Shown here in pieces: positions 56,289 to 64,000 of a DNA stretch of 64,000 nucleotides. The stretch comes from Paenarthrobacter sp. (GTDB lineage Bacteria > Actinomycetota > Actinomycetes > Actinomycetales > Micrococcaceae), in contig JAPSHX010000002.1 of NCBI GenBank assembly GCA_031179305.1, positions 1 through 64,000 on the forward strand, in the 5' to 3' direction. The notes beneath the pieces are model-generated. The model was not told the origin of the DNA. It worked only from the letters and a program-made list of their open reading frames with translations, and ran no database searches. The position numbers were made by a program, and so were the translations under genes. The stretch's first letter is position 1. Each line of letters starts with the position of its first letter.

Positions 56289-57989
56289 CTAGCTGGTGGA
56301 TTGGTGGACTGTGCGGCCACCGCTCAGGGTGAGCCTGACCTCTGAGTCGAGGATCTTTTCGATCTCCTCGTCCACGGGCCAGGGGCTGGAGAGAACGCAC
56401 AGATCTGCTGCCATGCCTGGTGTCAGGGCACCTTTGAAGTGCTCGGCATGGTCCTGCCAGGCGGCGTGGATGGTCATGGCAGCCAACGCCTGCAAGCCGG
56501 TGATCCGCTCGGGGTCCTGCGGATTGCCTGGGCTGGACCGAGTCGCCCGGCGGACGGCTGCCACCACTGTGCGCCGCCAATCCGCACTGGTTACGGGGGC
56601 GTCCGAAGCCAGGTTGAAACGAACTCCGGCCTTTAGCGCTGACTTAAGGGGCTGGTGTCGGGAGAAACGGTCCTCCCCCAACACTTGACGCATGATGTCG
56701 CCGGCTTCCTGGCGGATCAGTGGGTTGGTGCTGTAACCGATGCCGTGGGATGCCATGGTGCCCAGTGTGCCGGGATCCCCGAATGCCCCATGGATGATGT
56801 AGTGGCGGTTCCCTGATGGCCTTTGACGCTCCTTGGAATCGTCAGTCGCCGCAACAATGGCCTCCACGGCCGCGGCTGTGGCCGCGTCCCCTGTGGCGTG
56901 GACCCCGGCCTGCAGCCCCGCGTCACTGATCAGAGCCAGTATCCTGTGCAGCTCCGCAACCCTGTCGGCGTCGTTGGCCCCTTGGATCACCAAGCTGCCG
57001 TGCGTACAAGCTGTTCCGTAAGGTTCACTCATCCACGCGGTGCCGCTGCGGGGAATGCCATCCGCGAAGATCTTGACCCCGGCGATCCGCAACTGCTCAG
57101 GATTGATGCCGCGGTTCACGTACGTCCGGGCCAGTCCACTTCCCAAGCCCGTTTCAACAGCATGGGCATTGGCTCCCCCGGTCCCGGCGAAGAGCATCAG
57201 GACGTTTATTCTTAGCGTAAGTTCGTCCTCGGTGGCGAGGTCGCCCAGCAACTCAAGCGCCGCCGTCGAACCGGCACCGTCCATGAGTCCTGCACTTGCA
57301 GGACCCAGGCCAGGATCCGTAAGTGAAGTGATACCGAGCGAGTGCAGGTGCTCCTGCAACGCCAGCAAGGCGGGTCGCAGCGTGGAGGCCGGAACCGGCG
57401 GCATGGCGCGGGAGAGAAGTTCCATGGCTCCGTCTTGGAGCAGCCCCGTAGGGTTGCCGTCAGCGGTTCTCGCCACGACGCCGCCGTCGACGTCCGCAGT
57501 TGCGGCGTCAATCCCGGCCCTTCGCAACGCTTCCCTGTTGGCCAGTAGCTGATGTCCGGTGCTGTCAAACGCCACCACGGGCGTGCCGGGTCGCGATTCG
57601 AGCAGGAAGCCCTTGGCCGGTCCCAGCAACGCCTCGTCCCAGCCATGGGCGCGGACCCAGCCGTCCTCCCCCGGCAGGGCGGACTCAACGACGTCGACGA
57701 CGGCCGCCCAGTCCGGCGCCGCTGCCGGCTCCAGGCGCACATAGCCAAAGGCGGCCATGGCGGCCGATACGAAGTGCAGGTGGGCATCGTTAATGCCCGG
57801 AATGACAGCCCCACCCGCGGCATCTATAACCTGCGTGTCGGGGCCAATCGACTGGCTCACATCTTCGTGGCCCAGCGCTGCAACGCGCCCGCCCTTGACG
57901 GCGATGGCATCGCTCATGCGATGCGGCTGCGCCGGGTCCATTGTGTGGACCGAGGCATTCATGATCACCAAGTCGGCGAAATCTTCCAT
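56289..57989 (-). CDS. Amidohydrolase family protein (YtcJ-like)
   Basis: A 566-residue metal-dependent hydrolase of the amidohydrolase superfamily, amidohydrolase_3 group. The metal-binding pattern is seen in INDAHLHFVSAAM near the N-terminus, HATGDAATAAAVEAIV and SDAPVTSADWRRTVVAAVRR; the C-terminal composite beta-sandwich strand is GMAADLCVLSSPWPVD. GAGGAG precedes the ATG. First gene of the operon and divergent from tetR. It probably cleaves an amide or imine of the imported compound; the substrate is unknown. Confidence 0.92.
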   Translation of the reverse strand: MEDFADLVIMNASVHTMDPAQPHRMSDAIAVKGGRVAALGHEDVSQSIGPDTQVIDAAGGAVIPGINDAHLHFVSAAMAAFGYVRLEPAAAPDWAAVVDVVESALPGEDGWVRAHGWDEALLGPAKGFLLESRPGTPVVAFDSTGHQLLANREALRRAGIDAATADVDGGVVARTADGNPTGLLQDGAMELLSRAMPPVPASTLRPALLALQEHLHSLGITSLTDPGLGPASAGLMDGAGSTAALELLGDLATEDELTLRINVLMLFAGTGGANAHAVETGLGSGLARTYVNRGINPEQLRIAGVKIFADGIPRSGTAWMSEPYGTACTHGSLVIQGANDADRVAELHRILALISDAGLQAGVHATGDAATAAAVEAIVAATDDSKERQRPSGNRHYIIHGAFGDPGTLGTMASHGIGYSTNPLIRQEAGDIMRQVLGEDRFSRHQPLKSALKAGVRFNLASDAPVTSADWRRTVVAAVRRATRSSPGNPQDPERITGLQALAAMTIHAAWQDHAEHFKGALTPGMAADLCVLSSPWPVDEEIEKILDSEVRLTLSGGRTVHQSTS

Positions 57990-58062
57990 CGGTTCTCCTC
58001 AAGTCACCGCATCCAAATGTGATGCAGACAACGTTCCTGAAAGAAGTATGTCGCCTGACTGG

Positions 58063-58072
58063 GTCACTTGAC
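58063..58072. promoter_or_regulatory. GTCA-CT-TGAC dyad, possible TetR half-site
   Basis: A small dyad that shares the GTCAC/TGAC core with the two better ones at 58186-58217, on the amidohydrolase side of the divergent promoter region. Confidence 0.3.
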
Positions 58073-58185
58073 TAGGTTTTGGCGTAAAATTCTTTTGGAG
58101 GACTTTTTCGACCCCCGGCACGGCCATGAGGACGACACGGCGGATAGAGCCTACGATCGATGAGACCGCTGAGCTGGTGAACCGG

Positions 58186-58217
58186 ATCACGGGTGATGGA
58201 GCGAGTCACAGGTGACT
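58186..58217. promoter_or_regulatory. Paired dyads, candidate TetR operator
   Basis: ATCAC-GG-GTGAT (58186-58197) and AGTCAC-AG-GTGACT (58204-58217) are perfect dyads with centres 19 bp apart, about two helical turns. They lie 20-50 bp upstream of the tetR start in the 247-bp divergent region. Confidence 0.5.
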
Positions 58218-58236
58218 TGAAGAGAGAGGTGAATGA

Positions 58237-58848
58237 ATGGCCAGGGTTCCCGCAGAGGAAAGGCGGCTGCAATTCGTCGAGGCCGCAGCAAGGGTGATTG
58301 CCCAAGACGGCCTTGCCTCTGCGACGACACGTCGAATCGCCAGTGAGGCCGAAGCCCCACTCGCGGCATTGCACTACTGCTTCCGGAGCAAGGACGAGCT
58401 CCTTGAAGAGGTGTACAACTTCCTCAGCAGGGACTACGCCAAAGCCTTGGAGCCCGTGATTGATCCGGGCATGGGATTGCGCCACATGGTTGGCGCCCAC
58501 GCGCGTCGTATCTGGAGCCGCATGTTGGAAAACCCGCATGAGCAGGTCACTACCTTCGAACTGTTGCTTCGGCGCTTCCGCGTGGAAGCCGACGACCAGC
58601 CACAGGCATTGCTCATGAACCGTTCGATGTATGACGGCTGGGTCAGTTCAACCCTGGAGCTGTTCCGCTCTGCTGCCGAGGCTGCCGGCGAACCTGTCCC
58701 CGACAACCTGGAGGACATCACGCGCTTGTTCATTTCGGGGATCGACGGCATCAGTATGCAGCATTTGGCTGATCCCGACGAAGAACGCTCACTGCGGTTG
58801 GTGGAACTCATGGCCGCGTCCCTCGCCGGGGCGCTCAGCTACGCCTGA
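58237..58848 (+). CDS. TetR-family transcriptional regulator
   Basis: A 203-residue regulator with the N-terminal TetR helix-turn-helix (RRLQFVEAAARVIAQDGLASATTRRIASEAEAPLAALHYCFRSKDELLEE) and an all-helical ligand domain. AGAGAGGTGAATGA precedes the ATG. Divergent from the six-gene amidohydrolase-ABC-sulfatase operon, which it probably controls. Its last 10 bases overlap the convergent MFS gene. Confidence 0.93.
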   Translation: MARVPAEERRLQFVEAAARVIAQDGLASATTRRIASEAEAPLAALHYCFRSKDELLEEVYNFLSRDYAKALEPVIDPGMGLRHMVGAHARRIWSRMLENPHEQVTTFELLLRRFRVEADDQPQALLMNRSMYDGWVSSTLELFRSAAEAAGEPVPDNLEDITRLFISGIDGISMQHLADPDEERSLRLVELMAASLAGALSYA

Positions 58849-60200
58849 GGCTGTCGCTTCATCACCAAGGACGTAACAACACCCAGCAGCAAAAGGCCGG
58901 CAGCAGCCGCCATTGAAACCACGAATGCCGCGCTTGGGCCTTGCGTTTCAGCCAATTGACCGGCCAAATACGAGCCCAGCGCTGTTCCAGCCACGATTCC
59001 GCTGGCGAGGGCCGTCATCACCGTTGCCATGCGCCCTGCCGGCGCCACCACGCCGCCGATGCTGAAGACGGTCACCATCACGGGACCCACGGGAATGCCC
59101 AGTATCAGCAGGACAAAAACCATGGGCCAGATTCCCGCCGGCAAAAGCAGCAAAAGGGACAGAACGGACATCGCGAGCGCTGCGGCAACCCAACGGGAAG
59201 CCAAGCTGAACCGTTGCGGCCAGAACGCCACGGACAGCGCAGCTACGGCGGAGCTAAGGCCCATCACTGCGTACAGGAGGCCAGCGATCTCGGCAGTGGC
59301 GTACTGCGCGGAGAAGGCACTTAGCGCGTTTTGGGTCGCACCAAAGAACGTCCCCATGCACACCATCGCCACCACAGGAACGGCCACCACAGCCCCGGCC
59401 CAGCGGTTACGCCGTTCTGGGGTCACCTGGGTGGTTTGCCCTCCGGGAGGCACGACGCCGGCACTTGCCTTCCGAGGTGCCGGTACAACGGCCAGCTGGC
59501 TGGGATGGATCGCAAAAGCAGGAACCAACGTAATGGTCATGACTGCTGCCAAGGCGAGCGGCAACCAAGGAGCCACCATGCTGGCCAGGACACCCACCAG
59601 GGCAGGGCCCAGGACAAAGGTGATTTCGTCCGCGGTGCCTTCATAGGACAGCGCGGTGTCCAAGTCAGCCCGGTTGGCCGCGACGCTTCGCCCTCCAGTG
59701 GTTGACGACGGAGATAGGTTTCGGGTGGTCAGCGCCATCCATCGTACGCGGGCCATGGGACCCACCTGAGGGCAGCTGGCTCCTGCGAGGAAAGCTGCAA
59801 TGAAGACGCCAACTGCGTCGGCCACCGAGCCGTAGCCGGGAGTGAGGTAGGCCGCGGCAAGGAGCCCCGCAACGGCAAGTGTGTTGATGACAGCTGCCAC
59901 GAGGAGCACGATCCGTTGTCCGGCCCGGTCAGCCAACGAGCCGAGGACGGGAGCACCCAACGCCGAGCCGATGCCCACCGCTCCGGCCGCCATGCCGCCG
60001 ATCGCATAGGAGTGGCTGACTGCAGTGACCAGTGTCAGGGTGCCGACGGTGAGCATGGCCAGTGGAAGCCTGGCGAAAAGGCCCAGGGGAAGGAAACCGG
60101 GCCCCGCCAGTTCGGGAAGCCGCGCGAAGCGGCCCGGCAGGCGTGACGGGCGTGCGGGAGCCGATGATAAAGGCTGTGAAGCTACAGAAGATTTTTCCAT
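58839..60200 (-). CDS. MFS transporter
   Basis: A 453-residue major facilitator with about 12 TMs and a basic, Pro-rich 35-residue N-terminus. The MFS loop 2-3 motif is seen as GSLADRAGQRIVLL. A central loop (about 155-180, TTRNLSPSSTTGGRSVAANRADLD) is longer than usual. It resembles drug- or sugar-efflux carriers of actinobacteria, but no substrate is indicated. Overlaps tetR tail to tail by 10 bp. Confidence 0.87.
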   Translation of the reverse strand: MEKSSVASQPLSSAPARPSRLPGRFARLPELAGPGFLPLGLFARLPLAMLTVGTLTLVTAVSHSYAIGGMAAGAVGIGSALGAPVLGSLADRAGQRIVLLVAAVINTLAVAGLLAAAYLTPGYGSVADAVGVFIAAFLAGASCPQVGPMARVRWMALTTRNLSPSSTTGGRSVAANRADLDTALSYEGTADEITFVLGPALVGVLASMVAPWLPLALAAVMTITLVPAFAIHPSQLAVVPAPRKASAGVVPPGGQTTQVTPERRNRWAGAVVAVPVVAMVCMGTFFGATQNALSAFSAQYATAEIAGLLYAVMGLSSAVAALSVAFWPQRFSLASRWVAAALAMSVLSLLLLLPAGIWPMVFVLLILGIPVGPVMVTVFSIGGVVAPAGRMATVMTALASGIVAGTALGSYLAGQLAETQGPSAAFVVSMAAAAGLLLLGVVTSLVMKRQPQA

Positions 60201-60222
60201 TAATCCGGGTTCGCTAAAGTGT

Positions 60223-60248
60223 GCGCATCGTCCCTCCTCCCGATGCGC
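60223..60248 (-). terminator. Possible terminator after sbcC
   Basis: A perfect 8-bp stem GCGCATCG/CGATGCGC with a 10-nt purine-rich loop lies 39 bp beyond the sbcC stop; only a weak T run follows on the minus strand (CTTTAG). Confidence 0.4.
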
Positions 60249-60286
60249 GCGACCCGGTGTAACGGGTTAAGTCTATCGGATACCTG

Positions 60287-63200
60287 TCAGACGGGTACGG
60301 CGTCGGCAATCTGCACGCTGGAACCGTGCCTGCCCTTTACCACTTGAAGCTGGCTGGTGATGCGTTGCTTCATCTCCCCAACGTGACTGACGAGGCCAAC
60401 TACCCGGCCGCCGTCGCGCAGTCCTTCCAGGGCGTCCATCACTTGTTCAAGGGCTTGTTCATCGAGACTGCCGAAGCCTTCGTCAACAAACAGCGTCTCT
60501 ATGTCCACGCCGCCAGCCTCCTGCTGGACAACATCGGCCAGGCCAAGTGCCAATGACAACGACGCCATGAAGGATTCGCCGCCGGACAACGTGGAAGTGT
60601 CCCGGCGTTGTCCAGTCCATTCGTCTACGACTTCAAGACCGAGACCGGATTTCGCTCCCCTGGCAGCTTTGGCGTCCGTATGTTTCAACGTATATCTGCC
60701 GTCGCTCATGGCCACCAGCCGCTCCGAGGCGGCGATTGCCACTTGTTCCAGCCGTGCAGCAAGGACATAGGTGTTGAGGCTCATCCGATAGCTGTTGTCA
60801 CCCGATCCCCTCACGGTGTCGGCCAGCTGAGCAAGCATGTGCGCCCGGGTCCGCGGTTCGCTTCCGGCTTGCGCCAAGGTGTGGTATTCCCTCCGCAACC
60901 GGGCAACAGCGCCCGCCGATTTTTCGGCCAGGCCCGCAGACAAAGCCTTGGCCCGCGCAGTATCTACGGCATTGGAAGCAATCACCTTCGATTCAGCAAG
61001 TTCGGCTCCTCCCAAGGGAAGTTCGCCTATGCTGGCTTCCTTGGCGGCAAGGATCAGGTCCTCACTGGCAAACAACTCATCCAGACGCGATGATTCGGCG
61101 TCGAAATCCGCCAAGTCTTTCTCAAGGCCCACAACATCGGCTGGTGCGAGGATTTCCCGGCGGGCGTCGTCAGCGGAGCTGAATCCGGATTTCGGCAGGG
61201 CTTTTTCAAGCGACGCTGCGGCGTCTCCCCGGGCTTGTTCTGCTCGCTCCATTTCGCGGGCTGCATCCACCGCTGCTTGAAGAAGCTCCTGCTCAACCAT
61301 GAGTGCTTCCAACCGCTCGCGCAGGCTCGGGAAGTTGCCTTTCAAACCAGCCAGATCCGTTTCAAGGGCAACACATTGCTCCTGAAGCAGGTGAACGGCG
61401 GATGACGCGTGGGCCGCCGCGCTCACGGACGCGTCGTGGTCTTCCTGCACCAGAGCGATGCGCTTGGTGAGGGCTTCCTGCCGGCCGCGAAGCTTCTCCA
61501 GCGAGCCTGCCGCTTTTCGTGCCGCCACGGCAGCTACCTCGGCTGCTCCCCTTTTGGCCTCCGCCTCAGCAGCATCGGTTGAACCTCCCTGGGCAACCAA
61601 TCCTGCAAGCGCCTGAGCAGCGGAGGAAACTTGCTCGGCGAGGAGCCCCAAGGATTTTTCGCTGGCCTCGAACCGTTCCTTGGCTTCTTCCTCCTCCTGG
61701 GCAAGGGAGAGTGCTGATCGCACAGCTTCGGCGGGGTGGGGGTGTTCTTCACTTCCGCAAACGGCGCACGGCTTACCGTCTTCCAGTGCCGCGGCCAGTT
61801 CCCCTGCTGCGTTGGCTAAACGCAGTTCGCGGACGTCGAGCCACTGCTGCCGGAGGTCCTGTGAAGCGGACCGGGCTTGGAGGTGCTTTCCGGTAATTTC
61901 ATCCAACTCGTTGGCGGCCGTTTCATACCTGGCCACAATTCCAAGCAGCTCGGTCGCAGCCTCAGCATCCCGTTCCAGTTCTGTCAGTTGGCCTGCCAAA
62001 GGCTCGAGGGGCTGGATCTGCGACTCCACAGTGGCCACGTCGTCGCGCAACTGTTCCAGCACGGACGCCGAAGCCTCGGCAGCGGCTTGATGTTCCGCCG
62101 TTTGACCACGTTTGGCCGCAAGGCGCGCCGTGATCTCTTCCAAACGCTGCTCATCGGGCAGCCTGGCCTCCAGGACTGCGCTGCTTGCCTTTACGCCTTC
62201 CAAGGCAGCGGCGGTGTTAGTTGCCTCCAAGCCGGCCGCGGCAAGCTTCCTGCGTAGGCCTGCCGTCTGCGCAACGGCGGCCTGAAGTTTACGCTCTGCG
62301 GTATCGATCGCTTCCAGATGTCCGCTGAGGACAGCAGCGCGTCGGTGTTTTCCGAGCATCTCCTTGTTCTCCAGCGCCCGGGGGGCTGCCAATTCAAGTA
62401 GGACCCGCCGCTGCATCGCAGCGCCGAGGCGCCCATGCCGGAGCGCCTTCTCTTGCGCCATATGGAGTTGTTCCATGAGGCGGTTGGCCAAGGACTCGGC
62501 CTCAGCAGAATCGTCCAATCGGCGCTTCCATTCAGCTTTGACTTCTGCTTCGACATCTGAAAGCCAGGCCTCGGGCTCCTTTCGAGGCTCATTTTCAGCC
62601 GTTGGAGTGGATGAGGCAAGACCCAGCTGTTCGTGCTCCGATGCAACCCGGTCAAGCAGCAGCTTGAGCTCTGACGCATTCTCCTGCACGGCACGGGCAG
62701 CCTCGGCCGCTTGCTGAACGAGTTGGCGTTCAACAGCTTCAAATCGTTGCGTGCCGAACAACTTTTGCAACAGTTCCAGCCGCTCATTGGCCTTGGACCG
62801 CAAGAAAGCCGCAAAGTCGCCCTGTGGCAGCATCACCACCCGGGTGAACTGCTCCCGATCCATTCCGAGGACGTCCGTGAGCTCGGCGCCTACCTCGTCA
62901 TTCCTGGAAGATTTCTCTTCCCAGCTTCCTGTGACACGTTCCCTGAGGAGGGTCTTGGCCTGCTGGGTGGTGAATCCGTTGCGGCCGCGAGCGCTGGGCC
63001 GGTCCCAAGCTGGCGATCGCGTCACTTCAAAGCGGCGCCCCCGCGCTGAGAACTCACAGACCACGCGCGGCTCCGCACTTGGCGCCGCATGGTCGCTTCG
63101 TAGCCTTTTCCCTTCCTGGCGGGCACCGGGAACGGACCCATACAGTGCGAAACAGATGGCATCCAGAATGCTGGTTTTGCCCGCGCCCGTAGCGCCATTG

Positions 63201-63298
63201 AGGAGGAACAACCCCTGTGCGCCCAAATGGTCGAAGTCAATGTGCTGGGGCGTAGCAAACGGACCGAAGGCTTCGATGTCCAGACGATGAATTCTCAC
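60287..63298 (-). CDS. sbcC: SbcC-type SMC nuclease subunit
   Basis: A 1003-residue ATPase subunit of the SbcCD (Rad50-Mre11-like) complex that processes double-strand ends and hairpins. The N-terminal head has Walker A NGATGAGKTSILDAICFAL; long coiled coils flank a zinc hook CAVC near residue 510; the C-terminal head has signature TLSGGESFMASLSLALGLAD and Walker B ETLFVDEGFGSLD. The start is GTG at 63298, which overlaps the sbcD TGA by four bases (GTGA), with GGAG inside the sbcD end. The pair is translationally coupled. Confidence 0.96.
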   Translation of the reverse strand: MRIHRLDIEAFGPFATPQHIDFDHLGAQGLFLLNGATGAGKTSILDAICFALYGSVPGARQEGKRLRSDHAAPSAEPRVVCEFSARGRRFEVTRSPAWDRPSARGRNGFTTQQAKTLLRERVTGSWEEKSSRNDEVGAELTDVLGMDREQFTRVVMLPQGDFAAFLRSKANERLELLQKLFGTQRFEAVERQLVQQAAEAARAVQENASELKLLLDRVASEHEQLGLASSTPTAENEPRKEPEAWLSDVEAEVKAEWKRRLDDSAEAESLANRLMEQLHMAQEKALRHGRLGAAMQRRVLLELAAPRALENKEMLGKHRRAAVLSGHLEAIDTAERKLQAAVAQTAGLRRKLAAAGLEATNTAAALEGVKASSAVLEARLPDEQRLEEITARLAAKRGQTAEHQAAAEASASVLEQLRDDVATVESQIQPLEPLAGQLTELERDAEAATELLGIVARYETAANELDEITGKHLQARSASQDLRQQWLDVRELRLANAAGELAAALEDGKPCAVCGSEEHPHPAEAVRSALSLAQEEEEAKERFEASEKSLGLLAEQVSSAAQALAGLVAQGGSTDAAEAEAKRGAAEVAAVAARKAAGSLEKLRGRQEALTKRIALVQEDHDASVSAAAHASSAVHLLQEQCVALETDLAGLKGNFPSLRERLEALMVEQELLQAAVDAAREMERAEQARGDAAASLEKALPKSGFSSADDARREILAPADVVGLEKDLADFDAESSRLDELFASEDLILAAKEASIGELPLGGAELAESKVIASNAVDTARAKALSAGLAEKSAGAVARLRREYHTLAQAGSEPRTRAHMLAQLADTVRGSGDNSYRMSLNTYVLAARLEQVAIAASERLVAMSDGRYTLKHTDAKAARGAKSGLGLEVVDEWTGQRRDTSTLSGGESFMASLSLALGLADVVQQEAGGVDIETLFVDEGFGSLDEQALEQVMDALEGLRDGGRVVGLVSHVGEMKQRITSQLQVVKGRHGSSVQIADAVPV

Positions 63299-64000
63299 AA
63301 CTCCGCCTCCTGTAACCGGACAGCTTCGAGTGCTTCCTGCAACGCCGCTTCTTCTGCATCGCTGGCGCCGCGATCCCTGACGTGTTCCAGGAATCCACAG
63401 CAGACTCCAAGGTCGTCTTCGGCAGCAGCGAGACGATGGCTGTAGCTGGTGGAAGTCCGGGCCTCTGCACCTTGGGGATCGAAGGAGAGAACCAGCGTGT
63501 CAGGGAAGCGGCTACGCACCCTCTCCATGGCCTGCGCCGGCCGTTGTGCATCCGTCAGCGTGATTTGGCAGTACGCACTCTCCGCCCACGCGTGCTCTTC
63601 GGCGGCCAGCAGATCATCCAGCGTCCCACGCAACGTAGCCAGGGTTTTAGGGGCCTCCCACACAACTTCCTCAACAGCGATCACTCCATCGGCGTCAAGG
63701 TCCACCAGCCAGGCACCTTTGTGGTGCTTGGCCTCCGAAAATGAATAGGCCAAGGGAGAACCGGAGTACCGGACATTGGGGGCCAGCTCCTGCCGCCCAT
63801 GGAGGTGACCCAGCGCGGTGTAGGCGAAGTCTTCAAAGAGATCCAACGGAACTGCGCCCAGGCCGCCGATGCTCAGGTCCCGTTCGCTTTCCGAAGTAAT
63901 GCCGCCACTGGCAAAAGTATGTGCGAGGACCACAGGATAGACGGGTCCTTTTGCGCGGCGGGCCTGAACATCCTGCCGGATCCGATCCACGGCCGCCAGG
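63295..64000 (-). CDS. sbcD: SbcD nuclease subunit, C-terminal part (cut by window edge)
   Basis: The last 235 codons of the Mre11-like nuclease subunit. The phosphodiesterase motifs still in the window are VVLAHTFASGG (metal-binding His) and YTALGHLHGRQEL (GHxH). The C-terminal region is the capping and SbcC-binding part. The N-terminal half, with the DxH and GNH(D/E) motifs, lies beyond position 64000. Immediately upstream of and coupled to sbcC. Confidence 0.95.
   Translation of the reverse strand, partial: LAAVDRIRQDVQARRAKGPVYPVVLAHTFASGGITSESERDLSIGGLGAVPLDLFEDFAYTALGHLHGRQELAPNVRYSGSPLAYSFSEAKHHKGAWLVDLDADGVIAVEEVVWEAPKTLATLRGTLDDLLAAEEHAWAESAYCQITLTDAQRPAQAMERVRSRFPDTLVLSFDPQGAEARTSTSYSHRLAAAEDDLGVCCGFLEHVRDRGASDAEEAALQEALEAVRLQEAEL

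Noticed and set aside
57999-58190. A 63-codon minus-strand frame in the tetR/amidohydrolase gap
   Set aside because: It would cover the regulatory region, has no ribosome site and no recognisable features.

Overview
The window is a high-GC chromosomal segment that looks like an Arthrobacter/Paenarthrobacter-type actinobacterium. The basis is strong C/G third-position bias, GTG and TTG starts, short 4-8 nt overlaps between cotranscribed genes, a 531-residue SerA, a 341-residue IlvC, an ilvB-ilvN-ilvC order, and lipoprotein signals ending in Cys. I see no plasmid, phage, insertion sequence or CRISPR. The species call is inferred from protein character, not from a search.

Region by region. 159-5315 (minus): a MacB/FtsX-type ABC exporter pair followed by metG. 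5525-12938 (minus): serA, then ilvB-ilvN-ilvC with an upstream leader peptide and attenuator, then ilvD; this is a serine and branched-chain amino acid block. 13068-18078: a LysR regulator, a membrane-anchored acidic protein, a PQQ-type sugar dehydrogenase lipoprotein, two identical tRNA-Lys(CTT) genes each with its own terminator, a MarR/Bcp divergent pair and tRNA-Leu(TAG). 18247-26540 (plus): an oligopeptide-binding lipoprotein, malate:quinone oxidoreductase, a large RND permease, and a luciferase-like monooxygenase with its MarR regulator. 26557-32388: mostly single genes (transglutaminase-like protein, lipoprotein, DUF1684, ion transporter, DM13, FAH-family hydrolase, GtrA) with a long inverted repeat at 30939-31001.

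32407-38432 (minus) is a complete de novo NAD operon: a Nudix-type NrtR-like regulator, nadA, nadB, nadC and a NifS-like cysteine desulfurase, preceded by a 31-bp palindrome. 38553-44009 holds an Lrp/AsnC regulator, an amino-acid permease and a four-gene 2-oxo acid dehydrogenase operon in which the E2 is reduced to a free-standing lipoyl domain plus a separate alpha/beta hydrolase. 44013-51168 holds small regulators, a phosphoribosyltransferase, an MHS-family symporter with a divergent IclR regulator, a MoaF-family protein, an APC permease and an AraC regulator. This is a catabolic neighbourhood that recalls monoamine regulons.

51213-57989 (minus) is a tight six-gene operon: amidohydrolase, substrate-binding lipoprotein, two permeases, ATPase and sulfatase, with a divergent TetR regulator at 58237. 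The window closes with an MFS transporter and the sbcD-sbcC nuclease operon, with sbcD cut by the right edge. The most interesting items are the ilvBNC attenuator, the split-E2 dehydrogenase operon, the NrtR palindrome, the sulfatase/ABC/amidohydrolase operon with TetR-type dyads, and the MoaF/APC/AraC group.
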